From assembly GCF_029210365.1 (NCBI RefSeq), contig NZ_JARGES010000027.1, positions 1 to 64,000 on the forward strand: a stretch of DNA of 64,000 nucleotides, in the 5' to 3' direction. The notes beneath the pieces are model-generated. The model was not told the origin of the DNA. It searched no databases and saw only the letters and a list, made by a program, of their open reading frames with translations. The first letter of the stretch is position 1; every line of letters begins with the position of its first letter. Source of the DNA: Mesorhizobium sp. YIM 152430 (lineage in GTDB: Bacteria > Pseudomonadota > Alphaproteobacteria > Rhizobiales > Rhizobiaceae). The translations under genes and the position numbers were made by a program. Shown here piece after piece: positions 32,135-39,827 of this stretch.

Positions 32135-32292
32135 TCGATCTTCTCCACGTCCTCGCCCCTGATCCGCAGCAGTTTGCCGCCCAGGCGGAAGGCTGGCAAT
32201 TCCCCATCCGCGATCATGTTGCGGATATGGCGTTCCGAGCAGTCCCAGCGCTCAGCAAGGGTGCGAGGGGTATATGCTGTGGCACGGCTCAT
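31960..32292 (-). CDS. Excisionase-like helix-turn-helix protein
   Basis: A 110-aa protein with a MerR/excisionase-type winged helix in residues 1-55 (YTPRTLAERWDCSERHIR, then FRLGGKLLRIRGEDVEK), followed by a low-complexity tail read across the integrase start. The start at 32292 overlaps the upstream stop (ATGA). The DNA-binding head next to int is what an Xis would look like. The tail may not be conserved. Confidence 0.7.
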   Translation of the reverse strand: MSRATAYTPRTLAERWDCSERHIRNMIADGELPAFRLGGKLLRIRGEDVEKIECQNGASPSSETNSASPGTTPPSPADDGVIDLEHQIQKRRVASPRLDMPNSRVRAGRR

Positions 32293-32594
32293 TCTGTCTT
32301 CCCCTCCCTTGTAGAGCGGGCGCGGACGGCAGAGGTTTCCCATGCCTTATCGATATCGGTCACGTCGCAGACGGTGCCGTAGGTCACCCCATCGCGGAAC
32401 GCTTGCTCGACAAGCCCTGTCTCCACGATGCTGAACCCCTCGGCAGCGAGAGCGGCGATAGCCACGTCTGCGCATCCGAGACTGCCCTTCCATTCGGGGT
32501 GATGGGTGCCGTCCTGCCATGGGTCCGGTTCGCCCATCTGCGCTGCCTGCTCACGGTCGTAGGCCCGCGCGATTATCTCCCTTGGCGTCTTCAT
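32289..32594 (-). CDS. Hypothetical phage early protein, 101 aa
   Basis: The start at 32594 follows a caggag SD. The product begins MKTPREIIARAYDREQA and contains a DPWQDGTHHPEWKGSLGCAD stretch. I do not recognise a characterised domain. It overlaps both neighbours by 4 bases in a chain of coupled genes. Confidence 0.6.
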   Translation of the reverse strand: MKTPREIIARAYDREQAAQMGEPDPWQDGTHHPEWKGSLGCADVAIAALAAEGFSIVETGLVEQAFRDGVTYGTVCDVTDIDKAWETSAVRARSTREGKTE

Positions 32595-32935
32595 GGCTGG
32601 CGCTCCTGAAGGGCCTTCCACGACGGCATAGCTGATTGCAGGCGGGACTTGTGCGGCTCTGGACAAATCCACCAACCAAGAGATGAAAGCCGCTTAAACA
32701 GCCACCACCGCAAGCCGCTTGCTCTTTCCTGTTTTGCACCTTTGTATGGCGCGTCGGATGGTTCAAGCATCCGATAGGCGGAAAGAAGCCTTCTCTTGCT
32801 TGACGGGTCTGTAACGCCTTGGATTGCCGCCCAAATCATATCGTCGCGGCGCTGGTGAAAATCGAGGGCTTCTAGGCATTGCTTGTTGTGCGCCAGAAGC
32901 TCCATCAAGTCGGCATCGAACTGTTTCATGCTCAT
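32591..32935 (-). CDS. Hypothetical phage early protein, 114 aa
   Basis: The start at 32935 overlaps the Lar-like gene stop (ATGA). The protein is basic with Trp-rich segments around residues 74-86 and no known domain. It belongs to the leftward early operon. Confidence 0.55.
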   Translation of the reverse strand: MSMKQFDADLMELLAHNKQCLEALDFHQRRDDMIWAAIQGVTDPSSKRRLLSAYRMLEPSDAPYKGAKQERASGLRWWLFKRLSSLGWWICPEPHKSRLQSAMPSWKALQERQP

Positions 32936-33630
32936 GGCTTCCCTTCCTCCCCTGCCGCCGATTGGGGACGGAGGGCGGCTTCGAGGACCGCGCGCGCAGC
33001 CTGGTAAATCACCGGTTCCGGAGCGTTGAGGCCATGCTGCATGAGAATATCGCCGGCCCGTCGCACGGCGTCGTCTGTCACCGCTGGCCCGCCCTCGGCT
33101 TGTGCGAGACGGGCTTCGGCAGGCAGGGCTGTTATTTCTGCAATACACCCTGCCACAATGTCGGCTATCGGCTGATCTGACCCACCATCAGACGTAGCTT
33201 TCACTTCGGCCATCGCTTCGACAAGAATATCGAAATGTCTCTGGCTTGGTGCTTGCTTGAGTGCGAATGCCATACGGATATTTTCAGCCTCCAACTCCGC
33301 CACCCGCTCCCGCAGCCGTGCTTCGGCTTCTGGAGAGGCGAGGGGCGCGGCGTAGAGTGGTTGTCGGTGCTCCCGACGAACCGGTTCAAATCCTTCGACA
33401 TAGTGCCATATGCCGCTACCTTCATCCTTGTATCGCCAGACGACAGGTTCCGCCCCCACCCCATCTACGGGAAGGGAGGGGGAAGCGCGGCGGTTCCAAG
33501 CTTCGCCCCCATGCGGATGGGCCGCGCCACACGAAAGGCACGCAGCATCAAATGCGGAGAGCGATACGTTATCGCTACCACAAAACGGGCAGGGCTTGAG
33601 CGCTTCCCGCGCCTGTTCGATGGGGGTCAT
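32932..33630 (-). CDS. Lar-like restriction-alleviation zinc protein with coiled-coil extension
   Basis: A 232-aa protein. Residues 1-50 show the Lar-type zinc ribbon, CPFCGSDNVSL then CLSCGA, ending in the typical EAWNRR. A region near 85-95 and a coiled coil around 100-130 (EARLRERVAELEAE) follow. Lar proteins of Rac-type phages modulate type I restriction. The extension is not part of that family, so the function of the whole protein is uncertain. Confidence 0.65.
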   Translation of the reverse strand: MTPIEQAREALKPCPFCGSDNVSLSAFDAACLSCGAAHPHGGEAWNRRASPSLPVDGVGAEPVVWRYKDEGSGIWHYVEGFEPVRREHRQPLYAAPLASPEAEARLRERVAELEAENIRMAFALKQAPSQRHFDILVEAMAEVKATSDGGSDQPIADIVAGCIAEITALPAEARLAQAEGGPAVTDDAVRRAGDILMQHGLNAPEPVIYQAARAVLEAALRPQSAAGEEGKP

Positions 33631-33631
33631 G

Positions 33632-33919
33632 TCAGGCTCCTTTCAGGGCGGTGCGCTTGGCGTCTTTCACGCACTGGTTCACGCGAAAACGAAGCTCTTG
33701 ATGTGGGGTGAGGTCGTCCACGAAAGGCGGCTCAATCCATGAAATCGCGGCGCGCAGAGCATCATTCGCCGATCTCAACGCCTCTATCTCTTTGGCTTGA
33801 GCTTCGAGCGCTGCGACGGCTCGCTCGCACAATTCCCGTGTCGGGCGATTCGCATGATTCTTCGCGCGCATTCGCAATTCGCGCACCAGGTCGTCATTCG
33901 GGGCGGGCGTGGTGGTCAT
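33632..33919 (-). CDS. Hypothetical phage protein with coiled coil, 95 aa
   Basis: A helical protein with a heptad-like segment (AVAALEAQAKEIEALRSAND, residues about 34-53). The stop lies one base before the start of the Lar-like gene, and the start overlaps the HNH gene stop by 4 bases. The function is unknown. Confidence 0.6.
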   Translation of the reverse strand: MTTTPAPNDDLVRELRMRAKNHANRPTRELCERAVAALEAQAKEIEALRSANDALRAAISWIEPPFVDDLTPHQELRFRVNQCVKDAKRTALKGA

Positions 33920-34308
33920 CGTGCGGCTCTATAAAGCGGGCGCTGTCGAGCGGGCAGGGGCAGCTTGTCGGCTGCCTTGGCCTTCTTCTCGGCGCGGGTT
34001 TTCGTGGTGGCAAAGGGCTGGCCCTGCATCTTCGGGCCGTCGTCGACGATGCGCAGATGCTTTTTGGCGACGGCATCGGTCTTGGCCTTGTGGAACTCGG
34101 CAAGCGCCGGCGCCAGATTGGATTCGCGGTGCTCGCCTCCGAGAATGAGCGCGACCTTGTGCTCGAGTTCCCATGGCTCGCCTGGCGCGATCGGCCGGCC
34201 CGAAAGGTAGCAGCAGCCGTCATAGGCTCGCAGGATGCGCAGGCGGACGCGCGGCGGGACTTTGCTGTCTGGTGTCTTTCCGATCCACTCCTTGACTGCT
34301 CGTGGCAT
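33916..34308 (-). CDS. HNH endonuclease family protein
   Basis: A 130-aa protein with the HNH core: YDGCCYLSGRPI, WELEHKVALILGG (the EH pair) and the late SNLAPALAEFHKAKT. The start at 34308 has a gggagg SD and overlaps the upstream stop (TGATG). Such small HNH nucleases are frequent in phage early operons. The target is unknown. Confidence 0.75.
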   Translation of the reverse strand: MPRAVKEWIGKTPDSKVPPRVRLRILRAYDGCCYLSGRPIAPGEPWELEHKVALILGGEHRESNLAPALAEFHKAKTDAVAKKHLRIVDDGPKMQGQPFATTKTRAEKKAKAADKLPLPARQRPLYRAAR

Positions 34309-34775
34309 CACGCACCTCCCTTCGGCGCCGGGAGCAGCGGCTGCATTGATCCAGTCTCATAGGCGCTGGCGATGCGCGGCCGCACATGCTCCGAAACGGA
34401 ATGACCGTCGGGCATCTGGATATGGGCGAGGAATGCGTCCTCGAACGTCTCGATGCCGCTTTCGATGCTCTCCAGCTTCGCCTTGATGCAGAGGAAGAGC
34501 GCGCGCCAGCGGGACCGACAAGCCTGCTCCCATGCGGCCATTGCGGAATCGGCCGAACGGGTCTTGCCTCGCTCCGTCATGATGAACTGCTTGTCCATCT
34601 GGTTCGGCAGTGGAAGGTGGAAGACGATGCGCCGGCTCGACATCTCGAACACGAGCATGGCGCGGGTCTGCTCTTCGAAGATGCCGAAGCCAGCGGCGCG
34701 GTGTTTGCGCAGGAGGCCATCGATCTCGCCCTTCGTCTTAGAGACGGCGACGTTCGTCGTGGCAGCGTAGGCCAT
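34308..34775 (-). CDS. Conserved-looking phage protein, 155 aa
   Basis: The start at 34775 (MAYAATTNVAVSKTK) overlaps the upstream stop in TGATG. The protein has a VFEMSSRRIVFHLPLP segment and a long central helix, which suggests a single-domain cytoplasmic protein. The frame and coupling are clear; the function is unknown. It lies between the HNH gene and the RecT region. Confidence 0.65.
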   Translation of the reverse strand: MAYAATTNVAVSKTKGEIDGLLRKHRAAGFGIFEEQTRAMLVFEMSSRRIVFHLPLPNQMDKQFIMTERGKTRSADSAMAAWEQACRSRWRALFLCIKAKLESIESGIETFEDAFLAHIQMPDGHSVSEHVRPRIASAYETGSMQPLLPAPKGGA

Positions 34776-34990
34776 CAAACACCTGCCTTTCGGCGCATGA
34801 CGATCTCGCACTCAAGCATTGTGCGGCGGCAAGAGGCCAATTCGCCCTCAAGGAACTTCCATGCGCGGCGCGCAGCCTTGCGGGCCTCGATCTGCCCGGC
34901 GATCACATGATAGCGCCTGACGGCCTCCGCATAGCGGCGTGCGGCCTTCCTGCGGTCGATGATGATGAAGAACCATGCCAGCGGGTTCAT
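34775..34990 (-). CDS. Small basic phage protein, 71 aa
   Basis: Begins MNPLAWFFIIIDRRKAARRY, a short hydrophobic patch followed by a strongly basic helix, so it may attach to the membrane or to nucleic acid. ATGA overlap with RecT upstream and TGATG with the next gene support it as real. Confidence 0.6.
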   Translation of the reverse strand: MNPLAWFFIIIDRRKAARRYAEAVRRYHVIAGQIEARKAARRAWKFLEGELASCRRTMLECEIVMRRKAGV

Positions 34991-36099
34991 GCTGCCAACT
35001 CCCCAGCCTCGACGCCCGCAATCCCGGCGATGATGTCGACCGCGTCGTCCCGCTCGATCTCCTTCCGCGCGACCTGCCGGCAATAGTCGACGATCTTCCG
35101 GGCCCGAGCGCGCTGGTCGTCTGTCAGGCCATCCTTGAACAGGCCTTTCGACACCTGGACGATATCGCCTTCGTCGGGACCGATCGCCGCAACCATGACC
35201 TTGGCGAAGGTTGAGAGCCATGTCGGATCGGCAGGCTCGGAGGCCGGCGCATTGTCGCCACCGGCCTCCGAGCTCTGGCCGCTCTCCTGGGAGGAGGATT
35301 CGCCGGCCGCGGCGTCTTGAGGGGCGGGATCGCCGCTGCCGTTCTCGTCGGACGAGGGGGCGCCCGACGAGGTCTGTTGTTCGATTGCCGGGCCACCAGA
35401 GAGCGTATCCGTCTCGCGGGTCACGTGGTCCGCGCTGAAGCCTTCGCGCGCGCCCGCGTCCTCCTGTGGTGAATTCTGCCGTTCCTGAAGGCGCTGCATG
35501 ATGGAGGGCGTGATGTCCTTCGCGTTGTCGGGGCCTTGGAACTGCTGGGCCTCGTCGCGGTCGTAGACGCCTAGGATCACCTCGGGGCAGTGCCGCCGCG
35601 CCCATGACCGCGCGGAGAAGTAGCCGAGCTGCTGCTGCGGGTCGGATTTCCAGAGCGGCGAGTTCTTCGTCGGGATCGTCCCGATCGGGGGCGAGGTGTA
35701 CGAGCATTCCTCGCCGTCGAGCGTGCCGACGACGGTACAGGTCATTTCGGCCCCGCTGCCCTCGAACGAGTATTTCAGCCGGCCTTTGATGCCCGAGCGC
35801 GTGTTGACGACTGCGGCGATCAACTGCGCCTCGTAGGCAATTGCGCCGTTCACGGCATAGGACTTGGAAGCGACGGCGAACGGGCTCATCTGCCATTCGA
35901 GGGCCTGCATCGCGACGGCCATGCACGCGCCGGCATTCCCGCGAAGGTGCTTGGGCAGCGCAATGTCGGCGCGGCACATGACCTCTGCAAAACGCACGAC
36001 GTCAGCGAGGCTCTGTGGGGCGAGGCTCGATCCATTCGCGCCGGTCGAGATTGCGACCGAGTTCATGGTCGATCGGTCGGTGGTGGCGATCTGGTTCAT
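34987..36099 (-). CDS. RecT-family single-strand annealing protein
   Basis: A 370-aa protein. The RecT domain covers about residues 25-215 (ALEWQMSPFAVASKSYAVNG, then QQQLGYFSARSWARRHCPEV). A low-complexity Ser/Glu/Pro-rich linker (about 225-305) and a C-terminal helical domain follow. It would anneal single strands made by the RecE-like nuclease encoded two genes upstream. The start at 36099 lies just after the ExoX-like stop. Confidence 0.85.
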   Translation of the reverse strand: MNQIATTDRSTMNSVAISTGANGSSLAPQSLADVVRFAEVMCRADIALPKHLRGNAGACMAVAMQALEWQMSPFAVASKSYAVNGAIAYEAQLIAAVVNTRSGIKGRLKYSFEGSGAEMTCTVVGTLDGEECSYTSPPIGTIPTKNSPLWKSDPQQQLGYFSARSWARRHCPEVILGVYDRDEAQQFQGPDNAKDITPSIMQRLQERQNSPQEDAGAREGFSADHVTRETDTLSGGPAIEQQTSSGAPSSDENGSGDPAPQDAAAGESSSQESGQSSEAGGDNAPASEPADPTWLSTFAKVMVAAIGPDEGDIVQVSKGLFKDGLTDDQRARARKIVDYCRQVARKEIERDDAVDIIAGIAGVEAGELAA

Positions 36100-36100
36100 A

Positions 36101-36787
36101 TCAGTTGGCTCCGAGAATGTGACGCGCGGTGTGTTTCTCGTCCGGCCCAAGATCGGACTTGAACGCGACCCACTGCAGGTAGTCGTGTGGCAGGGCGGCC
36201 CACTTGGCCCCGCGATGCTTGCCGAACGTGACATTGCGCAGCACGACAGGCTCGCTCGTCAGTTCGATCAAGCGCTGCACGCTGGACGCGAAGATCAGTC
36301 GGTGAAGGATGTAGGCCGTGACGAGTGTGTCAGGGCCTGCCCGGTGCGGTGGCATTGCCGCATCGAAGTCCATCCCGTCGCTGTCGATATCGAGATGATA
36401 CCGGAGCACCTGATTGGAATGGCCCGGCGCCTCGGGGAAAAGATGCCGTGCGCACTGAAGCGTGCAGATCCATGGAAACGCCCCACCACCAAAGAATGCG
36501 CGTTCGAACTTGGCATTGTGCGCGGCGAAGGCATCGCCTGGCTCCATGCCTGCCATCAAATGGCGAAACGCCACATCCGGGGAAACAGCATTCGCAACGT
36601 CAGCGTCGCAGATGTGGTGAATCGCGCGTGTGACGGCCGGAATGGGGTGGCCGGGGTTGACGAACATCGCGTGAGGCCCGTTCATCCGCCAGTCGTCGGA
36701 AAGGTCAGTCCAACCAATCTCGCAGACGCCTTTGACCTGATCCTCGGGAACGCCAGTGGTCTCGAAATCGATGACACGGATCTTCAT
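36101..36787 (-). CDS. ExoX-like DEDDh 3'-5' exonuclease
   Basis: A 228-aa exonuclease: ExoI motif VIDFETTGV (residues 4-12), ExoII FAAHNAKFERAFF, ExoIII HRAGPDTLVTAYIL. The C-terminal TFGKHRGAKWAALPHDYLQW segment is the extra domain seen in ExoX. It could process ends during recombination. It sits between the RecE-like and RecT genes as part of one operon. Confidence 0.87.
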   Translation of the reverse strand: MKIRVIDFETTGVPEDQVKGVCEIGWTDLSDDWRMNGPHAMFVNPGHPIPAVTRAIHHICDADVANAVSPDVAFRHLMAGMEPGDAFAAHNAKFERAFFGGGAFPWICTLQCARHLFPEAPGHSNQVLRYHLDIDSDGMDFDAAMPPHRAGPDTLVTAYILHRLIFASSVQRLIELTSEPVVLRNVTFGKHRGAKWAALPHDYLQWVAFKSDLGPDEKHTARHILGAN

Positions 36788-36789
36788 GG

Positions 36790-37797
36790 CTATGCGGCCT
36801 CCGCGTTAAGCTGCGTGTCGATGCGCGTCCGCGCCCAACCCGGCATTTCCGTGAATGAGATGTGCTGGTCGAACCCGTCGTAACCGGGCCACTCCTGGCG
36901 GCGCAGGCACTCGCGCAGAACCTTGATGCCCTGCAGCGCCTGGCGCTCGCCGAGATCGATGTCGCTGTCCTTCAACTGCATCACGCGGACGTCGTAAGGC
37001 GCGGTCTTCTCTACGAAGACGAAGGTGAAGGACGTGAACGCGTCGGCACCAAGCACCTCGCGGACGATCAGGCGCATCAAGCCAGCCTGGACGTGGTAGC
37101 CGTGGCTGTAGATCGCCTTGGCGATGCTCTCGTCGTCGACCGACGCCGCGGTCTTGAGGTCGACGAAGTCGCCGCCGTCCATCGGGATGACGTCGGGCCG
37201 GGCCTTGAGCCAGATGTCGCCGGCGCGATGGAAGATAGACCGCTCGATCTTGCCGTTCAGGATGCCGATGCGAACGGCTTCCTTTTTCGACAGAGCGTCG
37301 CGCATGTGGCGGATATGGCCGATCTCGGTTTCGGTGATGACGGTCTTGCCAGCGGTCGCCTGCTTCGCCAGCCATTCCTTGCAGGCGTTGGCGTTAGCGT
37401 TCCAAGGCTTCCAGGCGCCCTTGTCGTCCTCGTACTTCGCCGGCCGCAGAGCATAATGCTCCGCGAAGCCTTCCTCACCGAGCAGGAGCATGTGAGCGGC
37501 TTTGCCGAAGTTCAGGGCCGGCTTCTCGTCCTGCTCCTCGGCGTCCGCATTGTACGGGCTCGACCACCAGTATTCGGACGGGCGGCGCAGGACGGCACGA
37601 AGTCCGCTCGAAGAGATCGAAAACCCGTCGAACAGATCGGTGTCGCGGTGATAGGTGTCGATCGGCACCATGGCGTAGACGCCATCGGCCGTGATTTGCT
37701 TGCCGTCCCACCGGCGCTCCTTGCCGAGGTTCTGGACGACGCGCGCCGCAGCATTGCCGGCGAGCTCGAATGCTTCGTCGTTCGCGTGCTTGTTCAT
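36790..37797 (-). CDS. RecE-like PD-(D/E)XK exonuclease
   Basis: A 335-aa protein of the exonuclease-VIII-like group (PDDEXK type). SSSGLRAVLRRPSEYWW is the N-terminal conserved segment, LNFGKAAHMLLL follows, and the active site is KARPDVIPMDGGDFVDLKTA (Asp and D-x-K). With the downstream RecT it makes a RecET-type recombination pair. Confidence 0.87.
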   Translation of the reverse strand: MNKHANDEAFELAGNAAARVVQNLGKERRWDGKQITADGVYAMVPIDTYHRDTDLFDGFSISSSGLRAVLRRPSEYWWSSPYNADAEEQDEKPALNFGKAAHMLLLGEEGFAEHYALRPAKYEDDKGAWKPWNANANACKEWLAKQATAGKTVITETEIGHIRHMRDALSKKEAVRIGILNGKIERSIFHRAGDIWLKARPDVIPMDGGDFVDLKTAASVDDESIAKAIYSHGYHVQAGLMRLIVREVLGADAFTSFTFVFVEKTAPYDVRVMQLKDSDIDLGERQALQGIKVLRECLRRQEWPGYDGFDQHISFTEMPGWARTRIDTQLNAEAA

Positions 37798-37961
37798 CGC
37801 AGTTCCCTTTCGTCCAAATCGTTCTGGATGCGCTCGAGGAGCTCCTTGGTGCCGCCGGTGCCGAACTCGGCGCGCAACTGACGCAAGAGCTGGCGGGCGC
37901 GGTATTCGAGAAAGCCGAGAGCGTGAATGTCGGGCTCGACCGGCTGCTTCTTGGCGCTCAT
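37794..37961 (-). CDS. Small phage protein, 55 aa
   Basis: Begins MSAKKQPVEPDIHALG and ends in a charged helix. It has ATGA overlaps at both ends. No function is assigned. Confidence 0.55.
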   Translation of the reverse strand: MSAKKQPVEPDIHALGFLEYRARQLLRQLRAEFGTGGTKELLERIQNDLDERELR

Positions 37962-38056
37962 GCCCACGGCCCCTTGTCGACGATGGAGACGAGAAGGATC
38001 GCAGCGGCGATCAAGCGGAAGGGATGGACGATGGCGAAGTGAGTGAAGCCGGTCAT
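37958..38056 (-). CDS. Very small hydrophobic phage protein, 32 aa
   Basis: ATG at 38056 reads MTGFTHFAIVHPF then a hydrophobic helix (LIAAAILLVSIV). ATGA overlaps at both ends make it a likely real microprotein in the membrane. The function is unknown. Confidence 0.5.
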   Translation of the reverse strand: MTGFTHFAIVHPFRLIAAAILLVSIVDKGPWA

Positions 38057-38256
38057 TGCACAGCGCTCCGATTGTCGAATTCGCTGTTAGGACCAAAGAC
38101 CGCCTCTGCCCGCAGGTTGACGAGATAGCCGGCAGCCAACTCTTGGCGGGCGACCTCAAGCGCGACATCGACCGACCGGATGAACCGTGCCACCCAATCT
38201 TGACTATTCTCTCCACCCCACACATCGCAGACGACTAGTTTCTCATGTTCGCTCAT
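38053..38256 (-). CDS. Small phage protein, 67 aa
   Basis: The start at 38256 (MSEHEKLVVCDVWGG) overlaps the upstream stop in TGATG. The stop overlaps the 32-aa ORF. It is an acidic soluble protein of unknown function. Confidence 0.55.
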   Translation of the reverse strand: MSEHEKLVVCDVWGGENSQDWVARFIRSVDVALEVARQELAAGYLVNLRAEAVFGPNSEFDNRSAVQ

Positions 38257-38339
38257 CACAGAATGGCTCCAGTGTAGGCGGCAACCAGAAGGCAGCCGGC
38301 GAGAAAGGCGAGGAAAAGGGCGGAGGCGGTGCGGATCAT
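38256..38339 (-). CDS. Very small hydrophobic phage protein, 27 aa
   Basis: Reads MIRTASALFLAFLAGCLLVA and a few more residues, essentially one TM helix or a signal-like peptide with an internal Cys. It is coupled on both sides (ATGA and TGATG), which is the main support. Confidence 0.45.
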   Translation of the reverse strand: MIRTASALFLAFLAGCLLVAAYTGAIL

Positions 38340-38479
38340 GCGGCCGCCTCGCGGACGATCTTGATTTTGCGGATGACCGCTCCCGGCCGGCGGGCAGCGG
38401 CTTCCTTGCGGGCCTGCGCTGGCGTTTCAGCGGAGACGTCGATGGGCTCGGAGCCGTCGAAGTGGACGCGGAAAACCAT
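38336..38479 (-). CDS. Small basic phage protein, 47 aa
   Basis: Starts MVFRVHFDGSEPIDVSAETP and ends in a basic stretch. It is coupled to both neighbours by overlaps. A strand-strand-helix layout is possible. The function is unknown. Confidence 0.5.
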   Translation of the reverse strand: MVFRVHFDGSEPIDVSAETPAQARKEAAARRPGAVIRKIKIVREAAA

Positions 38480-38730
38480 CACGCGCCTCCCAGCAAATGG
38501 CCGCGACCGGCTGCGATCATGTCGCGGCGATAGGCGCTGTCGTCAGGCCCGCCGCTTTCCATCAGGCGCTCTTGTCGGTCCTGCCATGCGGCCTCGGCGC
38601 GGTTGTCGGACATCGCAGCGCATTCACCGGGAATGTTCTTGGCGAGGTTCGCGATCTGGTCAGGGGTCAAATCCCACTCATCCAGAAGCTGGCGGCAGAT
38701 GTCGGTGAGAGCTTCGTTGGGGTAGGTCAT
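38479..38730 (-). CDS. Small phage protein, 83 aa
   Basis: Helical, acidic N-terminal half (EALTDICRQLLDEWDLTPDQ) and a charged C-terminal half. ATGA overlap with the first gene of the operon. No known domain. Confidence 0.55.
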   Translation of the reverse strand: MTYPNEALTDICRQLLDEWDLTPDQIANLAKNIPGECAAMSDNRAEAAWQDRQERLMESGGPDDSAYRRDMIAAGRGHLLGGA

Positions 38731-39179
38731 GCCGCCTCCGCCATCTGCCTTTCGGCGACTTCGTATTCCATGACCGCAGCGTCATAGGCGCGCTGGGCCA
38801 CCGCCAAATCGTCGGGCCGGCGCACGGTCCGCGCTTCCTCGATCGCGAGCTGCGTCTTGGCCGTGTCGCGGATCATGCGCAGATCGCGGAGGGGCTGGGG
38901 CAGGGCGGCAAGCTCGGCAGCGCGCCTCGCGTCGATTTCGGCATACTTGCGCTGGCGCAGGACGGCACTCTCGATCCGGGCAAGGCAGTCGTCGATCGAC
39001 CGGCCGTAGCCTTCCTCACTGCCAGCGCGCCATTCCCAGCCGTCTCCATGCACGCGGACCCAGCCGACGCGCTCGCCGGTGTCCTCGTCCTCGACCCAGC
39101 GGACAGCCGGTGTCGCGCCAAACGTCGCCGATACCAGCGCCGTGGTCAGGTCTTCTGCAGTGGTGCGAAGTGCGGACAT
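38727..39179 (-). CDS. First gene of the leftward early operon, hypothetical, 150 aa
   Basis: The leader from the putative early promoter (39234-39262) runs straight into this gene. The protein has a beta-like half (VRVHGDGWEWRAGSEEGYG) and a long C-terminal helix (AVAQRAYDAAVMEYEVAERQ). The function is unknown. Confidence 0.6.
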   Translation of the reverse strand: MSALRTTAEDLTTALVSATFGATPAVRWVEDEDTGERVGWVRVHGDGWEWRAGSEEGYGRSIDDCLARIESAVLRQRKYAEIDARRAAELAALPQPLRDLRMIRDTAKTQLAIEEARTVRRPDDLAVAQRAYDAAVMEYEVAERQMAEAA

Positions 39180-39233
39180 CGCTGCTCTCCATCTGTGCCA
39201 GCCTTGCCGGGGTGGCGGGTGGCTGATGGAGGG

Positions 39234-39262
39234 AATATCGCAGAAAATGCGATGCGCTACAA
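39234..39262 (-). promoter_or_regulatory. Leftward early promoter (PL-like)
   Basis: On the minus strand TTGTAG (39262-39257), a 17-base spacer and GATATT (39239-39234). The palindromic operator at 39237-39253 fills the spacer and part of the -10 box, so repressor binding would block it. It drives the operon that starts at 39179. Confidence 0.65.
39237..39253. promoter_or_regulatory. Repressor operator copy, perfect palindrome
   Basis: ATCGCA-GAAAA-TGCGAT, a 6+5+6 inverted repeat. The same half-sites occur at 42528-42593 next to the S24 repressor gene. Confidence 0.75.
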
Positions 39263-39270
39263 GAGGGCTT

Positions 39271-39287
39271 ATCGAAAAAAATGCGAT
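39271..39287. promoter_or_regulatory. Repressor operator copy, one mismatch
   Basis: ATCGAA-AAAAA-TGCGAT, one base off the palindrome. It is centred 34 bases from the copy at 39237, so two repressor dimers could bind on nearly the same face of the helix. Confidence 0.65.
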
Positions 39288-39315
39288 ATGAGATTGACCG
39301 CGCCAGATCGATGCG

Positions 39316-39358
39316 CGAAAAAGAAAGCCCGCCGAAGCGGTTCAGGCTTTCGGCGGGC
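39316..39358 (-). terminator. Leftward terminator before the early promoter
   Basis: A perfect 10-bp stem (GCCCGCCGAA/TTCGGCGGGC, 39327-39358) is followed on the minus strand by TTTCTTTTT. It would stop leftward transcripts from the toxin/antitoxin-like side from reading into the recombination operon. Confidence 0.7.
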
Positions 39359-39827
39359 GTTGGTAGCGGTTTTGACCGTGGGACGTTTTATCCGCTGCCA
39401 AATCTCGGCTTAGTTATAACATAACGCGCCGAGGCATCAATTGAAAAACCTCCCAACGGGTTCCGGAACCTCCCAAAATCCGGGGCTTACGTGCCGAGAT
39501 GCTTCGAGAGATCGGGCTAACCGGCATATGGACAGCATGAGGTTAGTAAGCGCGGGCTCTGAGACGGCCTTCCTCGTCTGCCAAGGCGAGAATAAACGAC
39601 GAAAGCGGTGAGGTTCTGGCGCGAATGCCGGTTCACAGCCGGGAGTGCAGGCCCCCAAGACGCCACCGGGAGCATCCGGAAGTCAGCCTGGTCGATAAAG
39701 CGCTGGACCCCTGACAGGCTCAGGTTGGAATGGGATCGGATAGGTTGAGGGCCATACCTCACCCTCCGTCTTAATTGATAGCTATGCCTGAAGATCGGGT
39801 GAAGTCTGAAACCAGAAGGAAGGTGCT
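39359..39827. other. Non-coding stretch of the immunity region
   Basis: About 470 bases with only short ORFs and no convincing SD. It should contain the leader of the SLOG gene at 39828. I see no tRNA, IS or array. A small regulatory RNA is possible but I cannot support one. Confidence 0.4.
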
